The notes: generated by a model from the letters alone, not told the origin. DNA of 64,000 nucleotides from Ectocarpus siliculosus (GCA_000310025.1 FN649728.1:5813782-5877781); one strand, 5' to 3'. Shown: positions 1 to 12,888, numbered from the stretch's first letter. Made by a program: numbers and translations.

Positions 1-292
1 TCTCATATATCTGGGTTCCTCTTAAACCGTACTGTTGTGTTTGTCACGGCCATGACGAGGGATTTCGACTCGTTCATACCCATACTAGCTCATACTACGG
101 TTGGTATAACCGCCACTGCTGTCTCCAATACATGTACCAACCAAGTGGAACACAACAACGCACACACACATGGCATGGCTCCTACCCGGGGACAGTTTTT
201 TTGTAATACCTCATTTCCCCCGCTATTTATTTCGTCCGGGCTTTCGGAAGTGCTTACAAAAAGTCTGGTTGTGAGAAACAAAAAATACGGAC

Positions 293-3200
293 CTCCGTGT
301 CGTCGTCCACTTCTTCTATTCTCCCTTCAAAGATCACCAGGGGGTCCCGCGAGAACAGGTGGGCGATGTGCTTCGACAAAGCCTGCACCAGAAACAACAG
401 GAGGCGAGGATGGAGACGGGGGGAGACGTACTCTTATGTGTTGTTAGACCATGCCTTAGTTGTTAGACCAGTCCTCAAGAGAACGGAGCATTGTTCCCAT
501 GGGACCGATCACCGATGAGAAAGGGTGGGGTGTCAAAAATCTCAAAGTCCAATAGTTTCGGTCCGAGGTCTCTTTGCTACGCACAACAGCACCTCGGCTC
601 TTGTCCGAATTTTCTTCGCTACAACAATCCGGGTCATCGTTGCTGCATACCTTCCGCACTGATGCGTTTCTCAAACCTCTAATCCACTATTTTACCAAGG
701 CCGTGGTTGTGTATTTGTGGGACAAGCCCATACAACGAGAGGCACGACATGGGGAAGAAGGGTAAGCAGAAACTTGACCACCTCTGAAAAATTTCCGTTC
801 GGTTCTTCCAGCTCAAGCGACCGCCAAACCATGCCGGGGTGTACCCACCTCCCATACTTTCACCCACTGAGTTCCTCGAGAGGGTACACTACATGCCAAA
901 CAGAAGCCCAGAAGCAAGGCATATGGAACAAAAAGAGTACTTCGAGTACACAGCAGTAGCTCCATCCCTTCCCCGAAGAGGGGTTGCAACCCGCAGATCT
1001 CCGACAGCAGACGCAACAACAGCAGCAGCAGCAGCAGTGACAGCGACAACAACAAACAACAACCCCCGACGCCGCAATTCAGGGGACTGCAGTGAGAGCG
1101 ACCAACAACCCTAAAACAAAACAAACCCAACGCTGCCAGAAATCAGGGGACGCACCGAGTCTATCCCCTCCTTGCGCAACGCCTTTCGGGAGGGCTCGTC
1201 CACCGGGCAGTCGATGTCGTTGTACTTGTTCACCACCCGACACCTGTCCGTGCCCGTCCGACAGTTGTAGATGAAGGTGCTGATGGAGTCGTACCTTCGG
1301 TTATCACGCAGAACGGAAGGGGCGGCCGCGGTGCGACCGACTCGTCAGAATAGGGCGGGGTGGGGGGGGAGTACTCATAGTCGTGCATGCCGTACTCGTT
1401 AGACCGTTAACCTCGCATCCCTACAAAGCCGGGGGGGAGCACGCCGGGTTCTCACCTGACCAGGCTCTCACACCACCAAGCGCGAAGCGCCGTGAGGTAT
1501 TCGGCGAGTCGCATGAAGGGTGCGCTGCATCCTGCTAAGGGTGTTCGGCATCTTGTGCTTACTTCCTTGCGTACGGATGACAGCTGCATGTGACTTACTT
1601 TACTTTCTGGTGCTTTCACCTCCAGAGACAGTTACAAGCACTGTGTAACTGCCTCGAGGATGCTTGACCAATTTTAACACAACGTGGTGCGATCATCCCC
1701 CTTGCGCGGAGTGAGGGTTCTCGACCCCGCACAACATGATCTACTCGACCACCATTTATGGTTACCGCAAAAAAAAAAAAACAGAGGAAAAAAAAAACAA
1801 AAAAAACGGTAACGTGGTTGCCGAGTTCACGAAGTGATCGGCTTGTTTTACAACGTCGTTGCCAAGAGACGAAAACCCAACCCCGATGGCAAACACCGGG
1901 GGTGGGTGGGGGGGGCGAACTCGTGCGTGCATGCCTTAGTGGTTACGCCACTAACCTGACCAAAGGGGGGATAGATACCATACCAACACAAAACGATAAT
2001 TGTGTATGGACGCGCGTTTCAGAAATATAGATACAACACAGATAGACTGCCCGTTCGAAGCACAGAGGGGGTCCATCTGTAGTGCTGGTATGTGCCCAGG
2101 AATTCCCCGGCATACTGACGATGACTTCCACATTCAGTGTGCGCCCGCCGAAAACAACGGCACAATACCGGGCATTGGCACTAAACAGGGACCCCCACAG
2201 CGTAAGCACAAGACCAAGGGGATGTGTTAAAGTCTCGACAGTGAGCGGGAAAAAACCGGTTGGCTACTGGGCATTCTTCGAGTGTGGTTGGCCAATGGCA
2301 ACTGATCTTTCGCCCCAATCGCATCGTACCGACCAAAGCAGCACATCCGCTGTTGAGATCAACTCGGGACCTGGTGGCCCAGGCGTGCTGCAGGGTCGGG
2401 GATGCGGGGTGATCTCACGACTAGACAGACCCCCCCACACCAAAGCTATCGACTTGACGACCGCAGGACATTATCCCCCAAGCCCCCCAAAGTCTCCGAG
2501 GTACATATCAACACTCCGAGCGCGTCCCACTCTGGTTCTCACCGGCTTTTCGGCTGCCGTTGCGGGCGAGGAGCGTTCTCGTCGTCTTTCATTAACCCCC
2601 CCACGTCGAGCTCGCCCGACAGGGGCTCTTCTGCCGGCCTCATCTCCTCCTCCGTGCGGTCGTCCACGGAGGCTGAGATGGTGTCCCACCGCACGTCCGT
2701 GTCGGCGAGGCGGCCTCTTCTCTCGGTCAACGAGAAAGACAAAACAGCAGCAGCACCAGCAGCAGCACCAGCAGCACCAGCACCAGCACAGCACAGCAGC
2801 AGGGTGCGGCAAGTTGTGTTCAGGATTGCGTGTCGATGCGATAGAATAGCAACAAAGCTAGGTGCGGCATGTTGTGTCTCGATGCGATAGAATGGCAGCA
2901 CGGCAGGGTTCGGCAATGCTATGTGAGGGTCGGTTGGTCGATGCGATAGAACAGGAGCACAGCACGTATGCAATATGTGAGGGTGGGTGTGCCGCACCGG
3001 GAGCGGCATGTTTTGTGACGGTGGCGTGTTGGTACCACACAATATCGGCACAGGGTGCGCCACGTGTGTGACTGTACACAGCAGTACAGCACACCGCTGG
3101 AGAGGAAGACCGACAAGTACTTCGGCTTGCTCCAACCTATGTATCCTAGCCGCCACTGCACCTGTGGATGGGGGTTGCCGCGCTCAGGGCAAGCATGATG

Positions 3201-6200
3201 GGGCTCACGACTGCCAGCTGGTCGAACATGTATCGCGACTCCTCGATGTCTCTCGCCTAAACAGTACACGCACAGACGGACAGCAGTAGCGGCGGTCGAT
3301 CCATAACTACGAGCCGGTTATGATCACGTCGTTATGACGCAATTCTGCGGTACATGTTTCCGTGAACAGCAGCGTCCCGATGCACATATAATATTAGCGT
3401 GGATATTTTGGGCATCATAGCTACCGTAGCATATTAAATATACCAGGTATGATATTCGATACCACACCTCTGGCCAAGGCTAAACTTATCTCGACTGATG
3501 ATAGCCGTAGAGCCAGGATATGATAAGTCTAATTGATATATCACACACCTCTGGCCGAGTCGATACGTATCTCAACTGAAAAAAGTCCTGCGGTATGATG
3601 CATTTAATACAAGTCTGGCCGAGGCACTACATCTCTACTGACAATACCCTTACTGCATGACATAATAAGTCTATTTGATATCACACACCTCTGGCCGAGG
3701 CCATACTCATCTCTGCTGGCAACAGCCTTTTTACTTGCATGACATGCTAAGATATAACACACGTCTGGCCGAGATCCTACTCATCTCAACTGAAAACGAC
3801 TGCTGTACCGTGAGACACACTTAACACGCCTCTGACGGAGGCAATACTTATCCCAACTGACACATAGCCTCACCGTATGATGTGAGAAGTCTACAGTAGT
3901 TGACACCGGAAACACACGCGCACCTGGAAGGTGACCTGCAGACAGCAGCAGCCCATCCCGAACGCCATGGCATCCATGTGGATGGTCGGTCGTGGCGGGG
4001 GCTCGGTCCCCTCGGTTGGCGGGGGCTCTACCAGAAACTCCGGCGTGCGCTCGTCCTTGTACAGCGGAATCTGGATATCCACCTGATTATGAAACACGCC
4101 CACGAAAAAAAAAGGGGGTTAGCGACGCCTTGCACCTCAGTGCGTGCTCGTCCTCGTGCAGTGCGACCTGGATCTGAACATTCACATTATTAAAAAAATA
4201 AAAAAAATGTCTCACACCTCCAGAAAGACCTCGTTCGGTCATCTCGCCATAGAGAACACCTTGGGTGCATGCGTGCTTCTGCTTGTGTTTCATCAAAACG
4301 TTTTTGAAAGCATAGGATAGTGTTGTTCTTGTGAACATGCAAAGGATTTTCAAGAACACCACTCCCGCGGGAAAAATAGGGGTTCATCAGCTGGGAAATG
4401 CTTCGAAAGACTGACCATGCGCCCGATACATTTTCTCCCTCGTGAGGCCAAGCATGTGGGAGATATGCTTAGATAATGCAGTGTTCTTGGTTGATGGCAC
4501 AAAAGACTAACCAATACTTTTGTTGTGATAGCTGGGACGACATGATTGTCTCGTTTCGTGTGCTTCGGTGTTTGCGGCAACAAGCATAACATGCAGAGAG
4601 ATGCACGAGATGGCTACCAAACTGTCTTGCTGAGCCTGTTACCCACAGAGGAGATATCGCTGTGTGCTGCGCGGGAAATCGTGGAAATACAGGTAGCCTT
4701 CGCTGACGTTATGGATTCATTGTTAATCTTAGACTCTTCTCTTAGATAGAGACGGATCCCTTGGTTCGTATTGGGAAAAAAAAAAAAAAACGTACAAGGA
4801 ACGCGCACAGCAGCTACACGACAACTTGCAGCGCTAACAACCTCCGAAAAAAGACGAAAAACGAACGACGAGCAACAAAAAAGAAGAAAACAGCCCAAAT
4901 GAAAAAATAAAAAAGGCAAAAAAACACACGCGAGAACGGAAAAAAAAAACAAAAAACGAAAAAATCGCCTCAAGAACCCACGTCGTTTCTCCACCAACTA
5001 CGCAACACGAAAAACGAACGACCACAAACGAAAAAACGGGAAAAAAACGGAACGGAAAAGAGAACATTGCAAAGCAAAAAATAAAAAAATCAAGACAAAA
5101 AAAAATAAGCCTCAACCAAAACGTCGTTTGGTCTCTCACCTTCCTCCCTCGCCTCTCCCGGATGTTCTTCGTCAGAGCCGCGAACCTCGGGTGCGGGTTG
5201 ATCACAGAATCCGGGACGAACTTCGACTGCGCAGTGGGGCCCCCCGCCTCTGCCGGAGGGTTGGTGAAGTCTCCCACTCCGAACAGGGGGAAGTTCGTCA
5301 TCTGGGAGGCGGAGGGGGGGGCACCGCAAGTTGAATTCGACTTCGTTCGTTCTTCAGCCTTAAGATCTTTAGATTTTACACGCATGCGTCTTGTCCAGGG
5401 GGGGCAGTCGGGGTATAGCCCGCGGACGAAGAAACCGGTTGTTCTTTTGCTTTTTCTGCTAGCAGGAAAATGGCATCATTTCATTGGTCAACCCGTCAAC
5501 ACAGCCTGCGCCGTCGGCGATGTATGTCGCTCTATAAATGCAACACGCCTTCCGAAAACGCAGCAACCAAAATAATATAATAAAAAAAAATCATGTGAGT
5601 AAAATACACTGATATTTTATCCATGTTGACCTCCAACTTTCATATTTCCTGCTCACGCTCTCACCGGGAGGAGGCATTTCGCCAAAACTAAACACAGCAC
5701 AGCACCACGCCTCTCGCTACGACGCGCCATGCAAAACTCCGCGCCATGCAAAAAAAAAAAATAGGCCATCCCCCCCCAACCCCGATTCCATTCCGGATCC
5801 CAACCCCAGTCCCATTCCGGATGGATGCCGTGCGGGAACATCCAGAGCGATCCGCGTCGCTTCGCGATGCGTACCGTGGGCGAGATTTCGTCGTCTGCCA
5901 GGGTAGCCAGCAGCCTCTTCCTCCTGAGGCGCATGTTCCTCTCCACGCGAGCGAGGTGGGTCGTGAGGCCCCGCAGCGGCACCTTGGGGGTACCCTCCAG
6001 CATCCAGGAGCCGTACTCTGGCATCCACTGGCACCCTTCGGACCGGTACGCGTGTTCGTCCTCCCTAGATGACGATCGACAAAAAAAAAAAAAAACGGTA
6101 AAATGCATTAGACGCCACAAAGCTCCGTGGTGTGTCTTTGATTCTTGTTTTTAATAATATTCAGTTCGGGGGACGCCACAAAATACTTGTGTGTGTTCTT

Positions 6201-7832
6201 ACTTGTCAGTTTTGGGGGCGCCATAAATTAGAGGCGAATGATGTACATCGCTTTGACGGAGAGCCTGTAACTTGTCCCACGCCTTCCGATATCGACGCAT
6301 GCATATCATTCCTTGTTGATAGGTTCCTGCTGATAAAAAAGCAGCCACACTACTCATTATTCAGCGGAAGAGCTTGCGACTTTGTGCCATGACTGCCTTT
6401 CGATGTCGATGCACAAACCTCATCCTGTGTTGAGAGATCACGCTTGGCAACAAAAAAACGAAAACACTTCCCTTAGGGGCCAAGTGGCACCAGATGCTTA
6501 TCACCCGCGTCATTGCAATGTGTGGGACCGTTGGCCTAGGTACGACACCGTTGGAATATAGAAATGAAACCGCTGCGGGAAACCACTGTGTGTTTCCGAT
6601 AAGACCGGGTCTGATGTATCGTCGATAAAGACCTTCGACTTGACCTCAAAGAGTTAGAGCGAAGAGCAACGAGAACATAGAAAAAATGTCTGGGAGACAA
6701 TTTGTCATTGGGAGGGTGGGGGTGCCTTGCTGCAATCCCGGGCTGCTTTGGCACCCTGGGTCGCTCGTGGACTATTGAGTGGCGCCGGCATAGCTCGTGG
6801 ACTATTCAGTGGCATGGAAAAAAAACAAGTGGATTGTGTGCTTTGACGGGAGCCAGTCTGAGTCACACACACACAAACACGCAAGCCTGGCCTCAACCTC
6901 AAGAAAAGGACACAAGCGACAGAATGAACGAAATACAGATCCCACTGACACGGGCAACATAGAACAGGAGGAGGAGGCCACACTCTACATAGATGGTCGA
7001 GGCGTCGCATTCACAACAAAGTATTTCTTCCGCCAAAACGTGATGTGATACTCGGGGTGCGAGCCAGATACGATGTGATGAACAACAACAAAAGAAAGCC
7101 GGACCTGGATCACTCTGCAAATGGCGGCAAACATGATAAAATAAATACATACAAAACAAAAAAAAAGAGCACCTGGTTTGGAGCTCCTTGACAACGTCGG
7201 CCGCTCTTGTCGAGACCCTCACGCGCTTGTTAACGTGGTCCACTTTAAGGATAGCGTATTCCAGCTAGATTAACACCAACACATAGCAGCAGCGGCGGAA
7301 GCGGAAGCGGAAGCGGCAGCGGCATGACGGCGATGCGTAAGACCTACAGTCGCCCAAGCTTGAAGTTTTTCTCCGAAACAAAGGATCCTGAAATCGAGAA
7401 CATATCCAACAAACCGGAAACGTCTCCGGAAAACCCGCACCAACTTTACAGTTTTCCCACAATGCGGGGTACCATGGTTTAGGAAGAAAACAGTGTCCAT
7501 GAAACGGAGAGCGTGCGCCGCTCATGTTGGTGTCGTTAAAACGGGGGCGACTGTTAGCCCCTGCCGCTTCGCAACGAGAACATCAGCGCAGTTGGGTACA
7601 GTACTCGAGTTGTACCAAGCAGGGCTTTCGATCATAGTCGAGAGCAAGTCACTCCCGCCATAGCTCCCGTGAATGCTACCGGGCCTTCCCCGTGGAAGCA
7701 AGAGATGAATACGGGGACAACGTCCACCCAGGGATGGTGATAATGGCATACACCGTGCTCCTTGCAGCACACAAACATAAACCACGAAGCAACAGTAGAC
7801 AAAGACTGAACGGGAACATAGGCATGCGCGTG

Positions 7833-7874
<42 letters not shown>

Positions 7875-9282
7875 GGGCCCCGCACTTGGACCCCCAACAG
7901 CATACCCCCCCCCCCCCACACACACACATTTCCCTGATCGGATCTCGTATCCAAGCAGATACCACAAACATGTTCTCGACTTCCTCGCTACACGCATTTC
8001 ATGCACTGTGAAGAAGTTCGATGCTCGATATAGAGCAGTACGTAGGTAACGTGGACCCGAAAACAGCAGCCACGACGAAGAGGCAGCATCACACCACCAC
8101 CACCACCACCACCAGCGACAGCAGCTGCAGTGCTACCCATCACCTTCCACGACGCGACGCAGCTCACCCCTCCGTCCAAGACTTCGGGGGGGCAACATAA
8201 GCAGAGCAGCTTCTCAGCAAACCGCGCCATGTGAAAAGAAAAACCCAACTGCACTCGAATAGCGTAAGGCACAAGAGATGTCATAGTGATGGTCACCTAC
8301 CTCGTCTCCCCACTTGAGTTCGTCGTTCTCTATCCCCTCCACCTTCCGGTACCGCGACACGAACTGCTTCACCCCGTGATCCCTGATAATCGTTTTTCAT
8401 GGCGACATCGCAAAGGGCAAGCACCCGCTATTGAGTGAGGAGGGGAGTGGGATCATCGTCGTTATCATGGCGACATCGCAAAGGGCAAGCACCCGCTATG
8501 AATGCGGAGGGGAGTGGGATCATCACAACACCCGTCTAGGATGGGGGAACGATGTACGTACCAACGGAAGGCGCAAACATCCAGCTTACGACATGCTACC
8601 AAAACACAAAATATTCTACATTGGTACCCACCAAAGGAGAGCAGGGGAGGAGCTGCGAAAGGCGTCGGGTATGTACTAAAGATGGTTGGAAACGGGAGAG
8701 AAAAGAAAATATTCTAATATTCTACAACAATTCGGGATAGAGCGGTGGAACCAAATCCCTAAAAAGGCACTCTTTCGATATGGAAATATCATCTTTCTCA
8801 ATCTCTCCCTCTCCCTCTCTGTCTCTGTCCCCCTCTCTCGTCGCTCCCGGCATTTCGCAGCCACTCTCGCCGTGCCCGCAGGAGGCGTGCTTTGTCCCCT
8901 TGCTGGTTGGCGTCGGAAAAGGCAATCAAAGCCTAACCACACCAGTTTAATGATACGCACAACGATCTCGTGGTATACGTTGTATACATCAATTCGAAAA
9001 GGTTGAACTTATAGAATATTAATGTCGATCGCAACCAAAAACACCACAACAGGAACACTAAATGACAGCAGCAGCAGCAACAACAACAGTGCAACACGTT
9101 GCTGGTCAAACGGGACACGCGTTCCCTCATTCTCACCGCACGTATCCCAGGTGCGGCATCGCCTGCCCCCACGGCATGGGCGTCCCAACCCGCAGGAGCC
9201 CCGCCTCCCCCCTCCCCGCCGCCACCAGCAGCAAGCACGCCGCGCTCCTCGCGGTACCAAGAACGGACGGCGACGACGACAT
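293..9282 (-). CDS. GCLC: Glutamate-cysteine ligase, catalytic subunit (10 exons, 3' part outside window)
   Basis: This enzyme joins L-glutamate to L-cysteine using ATP, the first and usually rate-limiting step of glutathione synthesis. Exons in reading order are 9282-9137, 8382-8301, 7264-7173, 6064-5875, 5301-5140, 4082-3924, 3256-3162, 2716-2543, 1294-1156 and 382-293; codon phase agrees at every junction. Family signatures occur in the expected order: LLRVGTPMPWG, ELKWGDE/LEY, WMPEYGSWMLEGTP, HPRFAALTKNIRERRG, MDAMAFGMGCCCLQVTFQ, YMFDQLAVVSPIMLALSAA, ISASVDDRTEEE, RYDSIS, KYNDIDCPVDEPSRKALR, HIAHLFSRDPLVIFE. The Glu residues in GDE/LEY and PEYG..LEGTP belong to the family's metal-binding site. 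About 445 residues are visible, against about 640 in the animal enzyme, so the C-terminal third lies left of position 1. The start at 9282 (MSSSPSV) is one choice; the frame stays open to 9543, so a longer leader is possible. Introns average about 850 nt. Two acceptors (before 1294 and 2716) read AAG. Confidence 0.93.
1371..1592 (-). mobile_element. Truncated LINE 3'-end fragment (dispersed repeat copy)
   Basis: About 220 bp lying between ligase exons. It is very similar to 49157-49385: both carry ACTCATAGTCGTGCATGCCG, then a run through AGCACGCCGGGTTCTCACC and GCATGAAGGGTGCGCTGCAT. Read on the minus strand, its end encodes VNGLTSTACTTMS, which resembles the C-terminus of the LINE at 53.7 kb (VNGQMTTASNK). 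I therefore read it as a 5'-truncated LINE tail rather than an independent repeat. Confidence 0.6.
2725..3060. repeat. CAG-rich tract and short intronic array
   Basis: Ligase intron 2717-3161. It holds an imperfect CAG/CACCAG run (about 2743-2805), then three diverged copies of a ~55-bp unit containing TCGATGCGATAGAA (near 2830, 2880 and 2940). No exon is seen. Confidence 0.6.
3440..3900. repeat. Intronic minisatellite, six units of ~70-85 bp
   Basis: This array fills most of ligase intron 3257-3923. Six diverged units each carry CACACCTCTGGCCGAGGC followed by a variant of CTCATCTCAACTGA and an AT-rich spacer with ATGATA or ATGACA. Units start near 3465, 3545, 3605, 3688, 3760 and 3828. It begins about 25 nt beyond the splice donor of exon 4082-3924. 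No coding potential is seen. Confidence 0.8.
4127..4185 (-). pseudogene. Duplicated, decayed copy of a ligase exon start
   Basis: Read on the minus strand this gives VNVQIQVALHEDEHALR. It mirrors the first codons of the real exon 4082-3924 (VDIQIPLYKDERTPEF) about 100 nt further on. The nucleotide match is strong around CAGAT and GAGGACGAGC. The copy has no AG acceptor at the matching position and no open continuation, so it looks like a relic of a tandem duplication covering the intron 3' end and the exon start. Confidence 0.6.
7832..7871 (+). repeat. (CT)n microsatellite
   Basis: About 40 nt of nearly pure CT dinucleotide with one CG interruption, inside ligase intron 7265-8300. A C-run and CA-run follow at 7905-7926, and a (CCA)n tract lies near 8092-8113. 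Confidence 0.9.
8383..8526. repeat. Tandem duplication (~68 bp) including a splice-acceptor flank
   Basis: Two direct copies of a ~68-bp unit containing CATGGCGACATCGCAAAGGG (8399 and 8467) lie directly upstream, on the minus strand, of ligase exon 8382-8301. The first copy's edge forms the real acceptor region (TGATAATCGTTTTTCATGG). The second has the related GATCATCGTCGTTATCATGG. Confidence 0.85.
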
Positions 9283-10756
9283 GACACGTGCCCGTGGTCG
9301 TTGCTGCTGCTGCAGCTGCTGCGGTTGTCCCCTCCGTCGGGGTGCCGTTTGCAGCGGCCACCACTCTTCGCCTGGTCGCGGCCGTGAAGCAACACCCCCC
9401 CCCCGTCCCAAGACGCTTGGCCCGCGGGGCCGCCGCCGTTTGCCTCCCGCCCTCGCGCCGCGGGCCACAGCTCCTCCTGCCCCCTCCAAGCGCATGGTTT
9501 TCAGCCAGCTAATAGTCCACTCTATCAGGCGAACCAATGCCAAGGAGAGACGTCTGTCGTGCGAGCCCAGACAGCCTTGCTCTCCTCACTGTAAAAAATT
9601 CTGCGATATTCGTCACGACAATGATTTGTTGAACGCTTCTCGCTATAACCCCGGGAGAACGCCGCAGACGCGGCACAAACGCCACCCCTCTTGACGCGGT
9701 TCGGCAACCGAGGACGCCTGGCTCGCGCCAATTGTGCGCGCGCGGAAGTGCCGCGCGACTCCTCTCCCCCTTCGGACGGCAACAAACGATTGAGCCGGTG
9801 GCGGTAGGGAGGGAGAAAATGGATAAGGGTGAGAGGAAAGTTTTCTTCCCCACACACAAGCGAGCAAGGAGCCTGCCTCTTTGGACTTGCTTGAGGGGCG
9901 TTGTTGCTGTGAGAACGATAAAAAAAAAAAAAAACATTAGTACGCTTGTGCCGCGCAACGGCTCTATTGCTGACCGGCCGGCCGGTTGATTTCTTGCGCA
10001 AAGCAGCAAAGCGAGGGAGAGCGAGTTGGGGACCGGGCGCGGTAGCGCCTGTGCTGCAACAGCCGGGACAACAGCGACAGATAAAGTCGCGCAGGCTTTA
10101 ACCCTACGGCAGACGGCCCACACGACCGCTGCTTGCTGTAAAAGATTACCGTGGTATCCCGTTACCGTACGGAATACAAGGCGCGCATCAGGAGTGGGTT
10201 CATCAGAGGATAGAAGTAGGCAGGGCCATCAAGACGTGGTGCAAGATGAAAGTGAAGCACGTGTTGGTGTGAATCAACAGCGAAGTGCCATGAGTGACGT
10301 TCCCCAACCTCGAACAGCCCACACAGCTGACGTGTTGATCGCTGGAACAGCCCAGAGAACATCAGCAACCAAAAGAAAAATGACAAATCTGTACACAGTC
10401 TTATATATTCTTGGTGATCAGCTACTGCTGTACCGCCACAATTTACTACGGTGCATTACCGTGGAGTCTGGTTGCCGTGGCAAAACGCTACCGACATCAA
10501 TAGAGGACTGCCCGGAAGCATGTTTGCAAACGCAGCAGTATTTCTTGGGTCGTGCGGGGCTTTCGTTTTCTGGAATTTTCTTGGTTCATTACCCAGTCTG
10601 GTTGGGACAGCCTGTGGCCATGAAAACTGGATTTTTACCGCATAATAACGCGGGAAAAGGGGATACAGAGAAGCAGTACACGCCAAGAACACCAAAAAAT
10701 AACAACAAGTTATTTCGTTGTGGATCATTGAATAGTCCATCAGTCTACCCTTCACA

Positions 10757-10915
10757 GGTAGTCCTCCCTCTCTGTGTCTCTGCCCCTATCTCTCTCTCCC
10801 TCCCCCCTCTCCCTCTCTGTGTTGTCCTGACACCAGGACACGCCCCTTAATGAGGGAGCGAGGGAGAGAGGGAGCGAGGGAGGGAGAGAGAGAGGGGGGG
10901 GGAGAGAGAGAGAGA
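10757..10915. repeat. Polypyrimidine tract facing a polypurine tract (hairpin-prone)
   Basis: About 70 nt of CTCTCCC-type pyrimidines (10763-10822) are followed, after a ~28-nt spacer, by about 65 nt of GAGGGAGCGAGGG-type purines (10851-10915). The arms are roughly complementary, so the block could form a long imperfect hairpin or H-DNA. Confidence 0.75.
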
Positions 10916-11200
10916 ACTGCAGGGATTGGGGGTACACTGACATATGTACACTATGATCAACTCTGGGACGCCACCTGGCATTTGAGGCCAAGACACCGAA
11001 CCAGAGTATAGTCGCCGCCGACCCATATACGACAAGGAACCGCCGGGGGCATCAAGGTTACAAGCTGTCCAATGGATGGTTCATGTCGGGTTTTAGGTGG
11101 TTCGTCTATCAAGACACAACTGTTTTATTTGGATCCTTCCTTAGGGGGGCTGGTGTGTCTATATGAGGGAAATCGAAAAAAATCTCAGGTGAACCTATGC

Positions 11201-11275
11201 ACAAGACTCCACCACATCCCGTTCGACTGTGGGTATATCTCGAATGGGTAGTCTTTCTGTGTGTGTTTTTATTAT
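11201..11275 (+). repeat. Dispersed repeat copy shared with 44.1 kb
   Basis: It contains ACAAGACTCCACCACATCCC and, 27 nt later, TCGAATGGGTAGTCT. The same sequence with few differences occurs at 44130-44215, and a shorter diverged copy at 44506-44560. No coding capacity or terminal structure is seen. Confidence 0.7.
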
Positions 11276-12888
11276 TCCTTAATACATCATCCGACACAAA
11301 ATATAGCCGCAACTCGCCGCAACTCCCCGCACGGAGCCCCTGCACTGCGTGTATTTTCGTGTTTCGGTACAGCAGCAGCAGCAGCAGTGGGCCCTCAAAA
11401 ACGAACGCCGGAATGTGCCCCGCGAGCCCACCGGCGCTTTTCAAAGTACGGAATGACGTGCTTCAGTCTGTGCCCAGCAGCAACTTCACGGGCGATTTAC
11501 ACCGCCACCGGCGTTACCCAAGCCGACGCTGTTGAGCCCACTTCTGTTGCTGAAAATCGTGTTGTCTTTCGCGCAAAAATCGCTACACGGTGGGTGCAAA
11601 GGAAAGACGAGACACACACACACCGCCGCGAACACATCTGAACGACAAATGGACATGATGAGGTGCGGAAAGTAGCCCAGGAAATCCCTAGAAACAGGGA
11701 GCGTAGGCAAAGACTGCATACACAGGATGCCAGGGTACGCCCTGTAGTACGCATCCGCTGTGCATACCACGACTTCCACTCAGTCACCGAAAAGAGAGAG
11801 GTGTTGTAGCACAAACGCATGTGTGTGTGGGATGCATGTTTCGAGGCGCGTTCTGTGGAGAAGATACCGCGAACGGCTTCTAGCGGGGAGGCGGGAGAGG
11901 TGGGCTCAATGTTTGCACGTGGGCAACAACACCAACAAGGGAAGATGACGCGCCATCGAAGCAAGCACGCACCCCCAGCCTGCCTCTGCTCCTGTCAGGG
12001 CCATGCGGGTCGTGTTGAGTTGCCGGTGATGCTGGAAATGCAAACATTATCGGCTTGTGAGAGCTCCACGCCCTGCGCTCCCGAAGAGCCACAACCAACG
12101 CAAAACGCGAGCTTCCCCTAGAGAAACCTCCACAGCGTCGCCGGCTTGAACCAGCTAAACGGGGAGTGCTGCCTCGCGTGTCAAGCGTCGAGCAGACCCT
12201 GGGCCATCGGCCACAAGAAAGGTGCCACTCCGTAAGCAACACCCGCTTGCAGCTGTGACTCCACGCCAACGCCACCCTCACCTGTTGCACTTTCCAGATC
12301 AGCAGCCCCGTGTCTCTGCAGGCTCCGCGTGTGCACTGTGTGCCCTCCCAGTTCGTCGCCACTCGTCACAGCAGCTCTCCCTAATCGTCTCCGGCGCGTG
12401 GCCTGCTGTGTCGCAACAGGCGGGGGGGAGACGCAGCATGAAATGGAAATGCTCCGCGTGCGTGCTTGTTTCCAACATCAATCCACCAATCAGGGGGGAG
12501 AGCGGGCCAATTCGCGCCGCCGAGCCGCCGAACGCTTCTTGAACCATGTAACCGTAAGTGTGAACCTTGATTCACACGCTTCGATGACATCGAAAAACAT
12601 TGCACCGGCTTGTACCACCAGCCAAGCGAGCTGCACATGCATCTAGTAAGCGGAGTTAAGAAAACGGTTGGGTAGGGCAGCCAGGAAAAAAGACGTTTAC
12701 AGGACCATTTCCTCGCCCTTGAAAGTCTTTATGTATGTCTAGAGAGGCGACGCGTCGTGTAGAGTTCGTAATCCTGTCCTCGTGAAAGGGGGGCGCAACA
12801 AAGTGGACGGCCGTCGTCTAACGGCATCTGATACAAACACGGCACTTTGAGGAAGAGGAGGAGGCGGAGAACAAAGGAAGGAGGACCG

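Larger units (their letters stand above)
9544..12888. other. Intergenic region between divergent genes
   Basis: This separates the ligase (minus) from the CH-HEAT gene (plus). I see no convincing exon. An 825-nt plus-strand frame at 10026-10850 has no recognisable domain and ends in pyrimidine-repeat sequence. Content includes a poly-A run (9920-9934), a polypyrimidine/polypurine block (10757-10915), a dispersed repeat copy (11201-11275) and a short CAG run (11371-11387). Promoters of both genes should lie here, but no clear core element could be assigned. Confidence 0.6.

Noticed and set aside
2485-2542. A peptide SVDMYLGD just after a ligase donor, like the family motif after KSR
   Set aside because: Using it needs an intron of under 30 nt with no proper acceptor. 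The real continuation (RYDSIS...KYNDID) is found at 1294-1156 in the correct phase.
3440-3900. Regularly spaced repeats that might suggest a CRISPR array
   Set aside because: The units are diverged, contiguous and inside a eukaryotic intron, with no unique equal-length spacers and no cas genes.
10026-10850. A 274-codon plus-strand open frame
   Set aside because: It has no domain, odd composition, runs into pyrimidine microsatellite and has no splice context; likely chance.
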